Below are positions 55,850 through 64,000 of a stretch of 64,000 nucleotides of DNA, in pieces; positions within the stretch are counted from its first letter, which is position 1; each line of letters opens with the position of its first letter. Where the stretch lies: NCBI GenBank assembly GCA_024509875.1, contig JAMPIV010004903.1, positions 446,001 to 510,000 on the forward strand. Reading direction: 5' to 3'. The translations under genes were made by a program, and so were the position numbers. This DNA comes from Oreohelix idahoensis (Eukaryota; Mollusca; Gastropoda; Stylommatophora; Oreohelicidae). Under the pieces are notes generated by a model that saw only the letters and a program-made list of their open reading frames with translations, had not been told where the DNA came from and did no database searches.

Positions 55850-57085
55850 TTAACGTGTAGTTCTCGAAATTGTCTTGTTAAGATGATTGTCAATAAAGAA
55901 AATTTTGGGGGGGGGAACAACAAGACTATTCATCATCAGACTTAGATCGGCTGCAATGGCTCTCCGGCGTCTTCTGCCTTTTCTCTTGATATTGTGATGG
56001 ACTCTTTCTTGTCCATCTCTTGATGTTACATTTCCACTAATAGCTTCCCCTTGCACGTTTGCCTTTAACTCCGCCTTCTATTATGGTCTTTAGTAAGGTG
56101 CTGTGTCTTTTTACAAGGCCACCATATTTTTTACTGTCTAATGTTAAATAATAATAATAATAATAAATTCTTGAAGCACCAAACACGGCGCATAAGGCAG
56201 AAACCAGTGCTCTCCAGGTTGTTCGTTGTGACGCCACTCCTCTCAGCTCTTGCACATTATTTAGGCCCAACGTTCTTCCTTCTCTTATTATTGTTCTTCT
56301 GAGTGTTTCTTTGGGTCTTCCTGTTTTTCCTCTTACCCTCAGGAACCCAAGTGAGCGCCTGTAGTGGTATTCTGTTGTTTTGCATTCGTAGGACAGGACC
56401 GATATATGACCATCGTCTTTTCCTTATATAGTCGGAGACATATTTCTGCCTAGAGTCTTCTCTTATTTGTCGATTAGTCTTGAATTCTTTCCAACTGATG
56501 TTCATGAGTTTTCTAAGACATTTGTTCTCGAATGTATTCAGCTTTTTCTCCAATGATTTTGTTATTTTCCAACTCTCACAGCCGTATGTTAACACTGAGA
56601 TAACATTTGAATTAAACAGACGAAGCTTGGTATGTATATTCAATGATCGTAATTTCCAAATGTTAGATAATCTATTGAAGGCGCTAGCTGCCAAAGCAAT
56701 TCTAGTATGGATTTCTCTTGTTGTGTCACCATCCTGAGTCATTTTACTGCCTAAATAATTGAAACTTTCAACTTTCTGTAGTTTTTCCCCGTTCAAGATG
56801 ATATCTAATGTTAACCTACGTCATTAATTATCGTTTCATCCCTAGGTTGTCTGTGACGTCTTTATTTGTTTTCCTCTCTATCCATGAGACGCACCCCACT
56901 CCTCTATATATCCCCATCTCAAATGCCTCAATTCTTTCCTCTAACTGCTTGTTCATTGTCCATGTCTCTAAACTACACAATGATGAAGAATATATGTAGC
57001 ACTTGATGATTCTCGAGGGTATTACCAGGCTACAACGTCTTTTATACTTTGACATGCATCCTAATATTAGCGGGTCTGAATGCAC
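55850..57085 (-). mobile_element. LINE-5 fragment, split by a LINE-2 copy
   Basis: The minus strand from 57085 reads CSLETWTMNKQLEERIEAFE and DVTDNLGMKR. After the inserted LINE-2 it resumes at about 56130 with LLKTIIEGGVKGKRARG and a basic end, ending near a GATGATGAAT tail around 55920-55940. Several stops; decayed. Clade not assigned. Confidence 0.8.
56148..56803 (-). mobile_element. LINE-2, 5'-truncated, with (ATT)n tail
   Basis: Inserted in LINE-5 with an 11-bp target duplication TCTAATGTTAA (56137-56147 and 56804-56814). It encodes LQKVESFNYLGSKMTQDGDT through WKEFKTNRQIREDSRQ, then a frameshift near 56330, and ends in the (ATT)n tail. It supplies the uninterrupted sequence across the Gmr1-A target site of the copy at 1-225/8908-9539. 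Confidence 0.93.
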
Positions 57086-57099
57086 ACAGCTCCAGCCTA

Positions 57100-57445
57100 C
57101 CTAGCTATAAATGGGTACTTAAGTTTGAGTTAGGGAAGGAAAAGACAGCGAGGAAGGAAACTCTCCACCTCTCGATGCTGGACCTAGTATGGTGAAGTCT
57201 CTAACACTCCACTACCGCAATAAGTTACCGGGTTTCGGGTTCAAAGCTTGGTAGTGTCACGCATCAGTCTAACCAGCTGTAAAAGTTTACGTAACTCTAA
57301 TCTTGAGTTAGAGAAGGCAACGGCAGCGAGGAAGGGAACAAACCACCCCACCTCATAAAGCTGGGACCCAGTACATCGAAGTCTATAACACTTCAATCTC
57401 CTACGGCAGAATCTGCTACGTGACTACCCTTACTGTTTAAATTAA
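57100..57445 (+). mobile_element. SINE copies in tandem
   Basis: Two successive bodies (GAGTTAGGGAAGGAAAAGAC at about 57129 and GAGTTAGAGAAGGCAACGGC at about 57305). Each is followed by TCGATG/AAGCTGG, GAAGTCTMTAACACT and a CTAC..GCA end. A tRNA-head remnant (GGGTTTCGGGTTCAAAGC, B-box-like) lies between them at about 57235. Same family as 14335 and 30455. Confidence 0.65.
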
Positions 57446-57604
57446 TGGCAGGCGTGTTTTTTTTAAATGTATTTCTTGTCCTTGTCACCTGTTTGTAACT
57501 GGCTGACGAAGGGTAAAACCTGAAACGTCCCTTGTTTCCTGTGTACCGTTAACTTGTAGAACTGATTCAATACCGTTTTATTGGTTTATATACTTTAAAA
57601 AATA

Positions 57605-57605
<1 letters not shown>

Positions 57606-57658
<53 letters not shown>
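57606..57658 (+). repeat. Poly-G run of 53
   Basis: Uninterrupted G53 followed by TTGAGGGTGGCAGTGAAGGG; another G15 lies near 57780. Length in a real genome is uncertain because such runs are hard to assemble. Confidence 0.9.
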
Positions 57659-57660
<2 letters not shown>

Positions 57661-57680
57661 GAGGGTGGCAGTGAAGGGTC

Positions 57681-59531
57681 TGTCGTAAGCGTACGCACAG
57701 TTCGTGTCAACTAAGAATGCACGAGGAACGCATTTTTTTTTAACTTGCCCTCCCAAATAACGGGGGAGGGGAGCTCACTGGGGGGGGGGGGGGGAACTTA
57801 GGAAGCATCGTATGTCAAAAGGCAAGGATGGACAGCTGAAATGCCTGACAAAGCAGACAATGTAACCACAAACTACCTTTTTCAGTCAAGAAAAAGTACG
57901 GTGCTCGGTTTGGCTTGAAAATTTCAACAATTTTCATCTGCCGGTGAATAAACACACAAGAACCTAATTTTGTACTACAAGGCCGCTGGTAGCTCGTGAT
58001 TGTCTGGCAATCACCAGTTTTTTTTAAGCAGTCTAGTCTGAGCTAATCTAAGGGAGTGCATTCTGACTATTCGTCAAGTTAATAGCTTCCCCTAACTCTT
58101 AACTGACTTCAGGTGTGGGCGAGTTTTGGTGGATTTATAAAATAAGGGATTTTTTCTCCTTCATTTTTTTAAACAAACATTTTTTTCCCCACCGTAGTAA
58201 TAGTAGTTTTTCTGTTGTTAGCCTGATCTACCATTTTTATGGTTTAAGTCGTCTGTGTTAGGAGCTTTGGCCAGGTAACAGCAGCGATAGATTAGATAAC
58301 TGACAACGGGATTTTTCTGTGTTAATTGACTAGCGTAGTAAATAACATATAGCTAAATTTTTCCAGCTGTAATGTAAATTTAATCACTCGCTAATAAATG
58401 TTTTAATTGACTAATAAATACACTAGGCGACTGACTATTGACGGAATATAAATTTACTTCTAATTCCTTACGTGTAACTGTGTAAGTGACTAGTGTAATA
58501 TTATGTGGCTAAACAAATAGCTAGTAATGGCAAGCGATATTTGTAGAGTAGTCATAATTAAAATTAACACTGATATTGTGCGCGTGATAGGATAGGTTAT
58601 TTATCTTGTGATTAAGTGTTTTGTTTTCTCCTAAATCTAGTACTGATTACAAACCAGCCTGCCAGCGGCCTGTCTGATCCTTTGCCTAGATCTGAGCATA
58701 GATCTGAGTCTGAGTCTAAGTCTAAATACAACCAGTAACAATTCTGAGTCTTTATTGGGTCTTCGATGTTGACCTGTGCGGTCCTCTTGTTTCATCCACA
58801 GAGAGAGAGTCCAAACTTATAGACACTAAGAATTAATTATAACTGGAAGGACATAATAAACAGATTTCTTGTTCTTTTTAATTTCTTCAGCCCGCTGTGG
58901 CGAAATAACTAACCATAACATTGTTCCCGACTACTGACATTGTGTTGTCAATTGGATTTATCCAGAAAAATTTACCCACCAGACATTTCATTTAACTATT
59001 GGAAGTTCTAACTACTGTCTACTATGAACACTAGATCTTGGTATTTATTTTGCTACCTGAACTATCTGACGTGACAGTTTCATATCCAATAATCATCACC
59101 AAAGTAAGCGTTCCCCAATTAGGAGGATTAATTATTCGTGGAGGAACTGGGGCTCACTTCGGCGAAACACAACACTGGATTCTGTTACATATACCATGAT
59201 GATATGTTCAAGATGTTGTTAAACAACTAGTAGGTAAGCGAGATTGAATGTGGCCACAGATTGACAGGAATGTGAATCAGAGGAGTGAATAATTTTTTTT
59301 TTGTATAATCATTGTACCCACTTCTTTTTTTTTTGTTTGTTCGCTAATACTGTTATTTTACAGGATAGATTAATTAGGAACTCTGTTCTTTACTTTATCG
59401 TCTATTCCTATACCCTATCGTTAATCTTTTGACCTTTTGGGGTTATTAACTTCTTGCGGGATCTTTTCTCAACAGATGGGATAACACTTACGGGTTTTTT
59501 TTTTTTAAATTCTGTACCTATGATTATTCAT

Positions 59532-59630
<99 letters not shown>

Positions 59631-60009
59631 TTGATGTTGTGAGGTGTTTATATGATAATAAACTTAACAAAACTTAATTACTTGTGTTTGTCAGCTCCGC
59701 CCATATCCATACTCCAATTACTATAGTTTCACGTTTGCGCGTCTTGTTGTCGTCACTTAACTGTGTGTGTATGTGAGTGGTTAAACGTATATGTTAAATG
59801 TACCGAGATTAGAAGTGTCTGATCACAAATTACAGTCGTAAAGATAGGCTGGACTAGAGTGTCTTCTTAATTTAGTGACAGATTCTATCCTTAAACTGTT
59901 CACTCGGTAAATCTATTTCTTTACCTTATCTCTCACTGAGTTACCACTTTTTCAGTTCTATTCAGACGGGACCAGAATATATCTTAAATACCTATCCAAA
60001 TTTACGACA
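57681..60009 (+). repeat. Candidate 3' LTR of LTR-D
   Basis: The right end is certain as an LTR-D terminus: the 36-bp repeat of 53631-53666 ends TTACGACA at 60009. TGTCGTAA at 57681, preceded by a G/A-rich stretch resembling a polypurine tract, is the exact inverted complement of that end and is my candidate left border. The interior is non-coding, with a (TA)n array at 59535-59628 and an AATAAA near 59660. The left border is weakly supported. Confidence 0.45.
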
Positions 60010-60255
60010 GGAATGAAAAGGGAAATAATGGAGGAGATCAAAGTCAAACAGCTATACTATTTTGGCCGTAAGGATAAGACAATACCTTGCTGAAGACCAT
60101 AATTAAAGGAAGAGACGAAGGCAAACGTGCAAGAGGAAGACAGTGCTATAAGCATAAATATAACATCAAGAGATGGATAGAAAATGATCTTTCAGAGTGT
60201 ACCATGAAGACAAGAGACAGATAAATGACAACGGTTGATGAAGATGAGGATATTT
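60010..60255 (+). mobile_element. LINE 3'-end fragment (LINE-5-like)
   Basis: The plus strand reads KTIIKGRDEGKRARGRQ-type and NIKRWIENDLSECTMKTRDR sequence before a TGATGAAGATGAGGA tail. Frameshifted. Related to the C-terminus of LINE-5. Confidence 0.7.
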
Positions 60256-61002
60256 CAGCTTTACTCTGAGCGAAAAATGAGGACTTACTAAGAAAATGTT
60301 TTAGAATCACTGCTACGCGAATGACAATAGTACATCAGCATTGACTCTACAGACAAGTAATTGATACAAATTTGGAGCTTTCCAAATGTCTGGAGAGTCT
60401 AACTTCAGTAGGCACACGGCTGCGTATTATTCGGCTTTGTGAAGCAGCACTAATCATGTAGGTGAGATACGTGAGTCCCAAACATGAACTTTTAGATAGA
60501 ACAAAATTGGAAGTTAGGAAGCTATTTTCTTCACTTACAAATGCAGAAATTATAACAGGCATATTCTATGGGCGTAATCTTTATTCCTCAAACGGTATTG
60601 ACCCCTCAGATGTCAGTCTGTCTTTCCTAATCAGGAGAAAGCACTTTCCAATGAAACTTTCTCACTCTACGACCTGAAACAAATTACAAGGCCAGACTTT
60701 TGAGAACATTCGTACAAATATCTCGAAGAGTCTTTTCCCACACGGACAGCCTTATGTGGCTTTTTCCAGAATCTTTTTTCTTCAGGTGCCATGCCTAGTG
60801 ATGTATACGATCTTGTAAATTCCTGTCTCCAGTACACTATTTATCTACTATGTCGTTGACTTCTTTCCACGCCATAAAGTCGAATTCTCCATTATCTCCT
60901 CTCTTTGTTGCGCTGTTTTTTTTCCTGTTGTCACGATATATTCCAGCTTTTTGCATCTCATAACATGCTGAAAGAAAGTGGATTGCTTTCTTCCAAAACA
61001 AT
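60256..61002. other. No gene recognised
   Basis: Unassigned, except that 60955-61000 is the old repeat also seen near 49405, interrupted by the fold-back element that follows. Confidence 0.45.
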
Positions 61003-61325
61003 AAATAAATATTAGACAAACATAAAGGTATGCTTCCAGGCACTCGTAAGAAATAAAGAAGTAGAACACTAGACAACAGAAAAGTGACCTTCCGTGCGAC
61101 AACACCGCCTAGCTATGCAAGCGAATCACACTATCCTCCCGGCCATCTAGTTTTCATCAAAAAATGATGCTTCGATGACTGGTCGCACGGAAGGTCCGGG
61201 GTTCGAGTCCTAGGTAAGCCACTCACGTCTGTTGTTTTTCTGTTGTCTAGTGTTCTACTTCTTTATTTCTTACGGGTGCCTGATAACATACCTTTATGTT
61301 TGTCTAATATTTATTTACTGTTTAC
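61003..61325. mobile_element. Fold-back element with a tRNA-type B box
   Basis: Left arm 61003-61105 and right arm about 61172-61325 are inverted copies: AAATATTAGACAAACATAAA outward, AGTAGAACACTAGACAACAG and GACCTTCCGTGCGAC inward. The right arm has about 35 extra bases carrying GGTTCGAGTCC (61200-61210), a perfect pol III B-box match. The host repeat continues on both sides (60955-61000 and 61390-61455), so the unit was inserted there. Confidence 0.75.
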
Positions 61326-61455
61326 AGGCCTCGGGTTTCCCTTCCTTATGTGCTATAAATGTTCTTCCAAAACAACGTTTGCACATAGCGCTTTATCAGG
61401 ACATCCTCATTACTATTATTTAGCTGTCCATTGTATTTTTAACATGTTTCTGTAA

Positions 61456-62341
61456 AATAATATCTCTGTGGATTTTCAAGAGTACTTTTCCAGTATAGGA
61501 ATTTTTAACTGAATTGAAATTTTTGGTGACAAAATGTTTAGACATCCTGTATTGAAAGAAGTAATTTTACAATGAAGATACTTGTTAGACTGAAAATGGT
61601 TTCCGTGTCACTCACTGCTCGTCAGAAATAAGACGTTAACCATTTTCTTGTTGTCTCAAACAATCACGATGAATGCGCCATTTAAAAAAAAATAATTCTC
61701 ACTTGGATGTATAATATCAGTACCTAGTATGTACATGACATCGACTGTTGATTGGCGTGTGTATTAATGTTGATCACGTTCTTTGCCTCAATCATGGAAA
61801 TATTACACCAGGGTTGTTAATCCTCATACTTGACAAATGTCGTTAGATGGGCTTCCTGCGTTGTTCAAATAAATGGCACATTAGAGGATTATTGAATAGT
61901 TAATTCCTGTTTTTAAATATTTGCATATTTGTGTCAATTTCTTCTTCTTTGTTCGCCCTCAGAACTCTACATAAACGACTCTAATAAAGGCAGTGGTCAG
62001 CTCAAGGTTCCTGATATCTCTATACAGTTTTTCGTTGAGAGACGTGGCTTGTTGCGATATACGACTCAATCAAATCCTTAGATATACAAATGCCAAAAGA
62101 ATGGAGAATTAATGCCACATGATAAAAAAGGTTTATTTTTTTTACTTCCAGAAAGAAAATAAATCAAAACAAAATCTAAATCTGCTATCACATGTTCCCC
62201 CCCCCCCCCCCACCCCAGCTCTGCAGTTGAGGTCAAACAGTGGCCAAAACCCAGGAGTAACTAATGGGGGTCTTCAAAGGTGTCTATCTTCGCACACGAT
62301 TACTCTTGGCAGAGTTGTAGATAGAAGGATAACGATGCTTC
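61456..62341. other. No gene recognised
   Basis: Unassigned AT-rich sequence; poly-C run near 62197-62212. Confidence 0.45.
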
Positions 62342-63534
62342 TTCATTCATTCATTCATAACCCTCCACTCGCAAAGGAGCATAGGCCTTCAATAAACACA
62401 TGCCAGGTCCTCCTGTCACGTGCCATCATTTCAAGTTCTTTCCACGTTCTCCTCATCATTTTCACCTCTGTTTCCAGCTCTCTTCTCCGTGTGCTTCTTG
62501 GTCTACCTCTGCCTCTCTTGCCCTGGGGGTTCCAGAACAAAGACTGCCTTGTAATGCTATCAACAGGTTTCCTCAGTGTGTGTCCTATCCATCGGCATCG
62601 TCTTCTTCTCATCTCTTGTTCCACTGGCACTTGTCTAGTTCTTGTCATCAGTTCCACGTTGGTAACCTTGTCATACCATTTTAATCCCTTTATTCTACGC
62701 AAGCACCCATTTATGAAAGTCTGTAGCTTTTTGGTTGTTGTCTTTGTTGTTCTCCATGTCTCAGAGCCATACAATAGGACTGACTTCACATTTGAGTTGA
62801 AGATTCTTTTTTTCGTGTTGGATCCGATTTCTCTTGATCTCCATATATTTCCCAATGCAATGAAAGCTCCTCTTGCCTTTTGTATTCTTATTTTGATATC
62901 GCTGACTGTCCCTCCAACTTTGTCTATATTACTGCCAAGATATGAATACGATTCTACATCTTGTGTTGGTGTTTCTTCAAGTTCAACCCTGTTATCATTA
63001 CCTGCATTTATTCTCATTATTTTTGTCTTTTCCCTGTGTATTTTCAGACCCAATTGCTGTGACCTCTCATCGAGTGTTTTCAATTTGTCCTGCATCTGAT
63101 TACGGTTATGGGACAGAAGAGCCAAGTCATCAGCAAAATCCAGATCATCCAACTGCTTAGTCAGAGTCCACTGGATTCCATTTCTGTTGTGTGTTGTCGA
63201 TGATCTCATAACCCAGTCTATTGCTAGTAAGACAAGAAATGGAGACAAGAGGCATCCCTGTCGCACTCTTGGTCTTATCCGAAACGGTTCTGTAAGCTGT
63301 CCTTCGTGAAGAACTCTGCATGTCATGTCTTCATATGTTTTCTTTATTAAATTAATGATCTTCAGGGGAACTCCATAATGCCTCATCAATTTCCAAAGTG
63401 ATTCTCTATCTACACTGTCAAATGCCTTTTCGTAGTCCACAAATCCGATGTATAGTGGTGAATTCCATTCCAGACTTTGTTCAACTATTATTCTCAAAGT
63501 GGCTATCTGGTCTGTACATGATCTGTTTTGTCGA
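62342..63534 (-). mobile_element. RTE-A LINE, 5'-truncated
   Basis: Minus strand. A (TGAA)n tail at 62341-62355, then the C-terminal ~390 codons of RTE-A. Confidence 0.95.
62355..63497 (-). pseudogene. RTE-A reverse transcriptase, truncated
   Basis: 380 open codons nearly identical to the intact RTE-A protein: IIVEQSLEWNSPLYIGFVDY, EKAFDSVDRESLW, RQGCLLSPFLVLLAIDW, catalytic DFADDLALLSH, SYSYLGSNID and WRTTKTTTKKLQ, ending LCSFASGGL. Sequence similarity ends at about 63534 inside the QNRSCTDQ motif, so the endonuclease and RT fingers are missing. It cannot act alone but shows how recently the family moved. Confidence 0.95.
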
Positions 63535-63660
63535 TGCTTCTACCTAAAGGGAATGTTCACAAGATTCAGAAAAGCGAGAACAATGCTGCGTTGGCTGAGC
63601 ACGTTAACTCTGGTATCTGCCGTAAACTTTTGTGAAGGATTATGTAATATAATTTTAGCT

Positions 63661-64000
63661 CCCACAAGCCCCCAGCTGATTTAATTCAGCAAATTTCCTC
63701 TTAATATTATTTAGCCCTGTTTGGGTGTATTTAAGAAATGGTCTGAGACATACGGTTGTAGAACATTCAAAATGATTTAATCAACTTTAGATTTGTCTTT
63801 ATACAAGTACACATTTAATAATCAATTATGTCTTAACAGTTACAAAAATGAATAATTGTTTAGAAAAAGTATTCATCACAATTTGATGTTATGGTTTTCG
63901 AAAATGGGCAGTTCACTTGGCAGCTTTTAAGTTTTACTTAGCTGCCAATAGTTGTTTCTGCTCCCGCTGATGTTTAGGTCTTTGCAGATAGATGACTGGA
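63661..64000 (-). repeat. LTR-C family sequence (minus copy, cut by window edge)
   Basis: Minus-strand match to 51103-51440. It ends AAATCA at 63677, then GC, then TGGGGGCTTGTGGG (63661-63674), again an LTR end plus a tRNA-Pro-like primer-binding site. The portion at the window edge reads openly on the minus strand (LQRPKHQREQKQLLAAK and a stop); its meaning is unclear. Confidence 0.5.

Overview
The window is eukaryotic genomic DNA from an animal. It is AT-rich, microsatellite-rich and has interrupted genes. The mix of APE-type LINEs, a Gmr1-type LTR element, Tc1 and hAT transposons and a tRNA-derived SINE suggests a lophotrochozoan, most likely a mollusc; that placement is inference. No rRNA, operon or other prokaryotic feature is visible.

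The one host gene I can recognise is on the minus strand. Four coding exons of an 11-beta-hydroxysteroid dehydrogenase 1-like short-chain dehydrogenase lie at 31440-31512, 27894-28024, 24178-24276 and 12757-12887. All have GT/AG junctions and compatible phases. The exons holding the Tyr-x3-Lys active site and the C-terminus must lie left of the window. Everything between about 1 and 31 kb is therefore intronic, and the introns are packed with transposons.

Layout. 1-9539: a LINE split by a young 8.7-kb LTR retrotransposon (5-bp target duplication, near-identical LTRs) whose integrase is encoded upstream of reverse transcriptase, the Gmr1 arrangement. 10282-12400: a LINE stub and a nearly intact Tc1-like transposon with a LINE-tail stub nested in it. 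12757-18400: exon 4, a SINE and a second, decayed Gmr1-like element. 18398-21750: a full-length RTE-like LINE with an intact 1023-codon ORF, preceded by an inverted copy of its own 5' leader. 23.8-31.5 kb: a 36-bp tandem repeat, exon 3, a hAT MITE, exon 2, a large minisatellite, a hAT element, SINE and LINE stubs, and exon 1. 31.6-41 kb: mostly unrecognised DNA with long (TA)n and GATA/GACA arrays and a second Tc1 copy. 41-64 kb: a dense scrapyard of 5'-truncated LINEs of at least six families (one with a twin-priming inversion), LTR remnants, two fold-back elements, a hAT element with a BED-finger transposase remnant and an LTR element stripped of coding sequence.

Nested insertions and duplicated target sites allow a relative chronology: LINE-2 is older than Gmr1-A; LINE-5 is older than a second LINE-2 copy; hAT is older than LINE-4; Tc1 and the R1 repeat are both older than LINE-6 stubs. 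Working labels (LINE-2 to LINE-6, RTE-A, Gmr1-A/B, LTR-C/D, R1) are mine, not database names.
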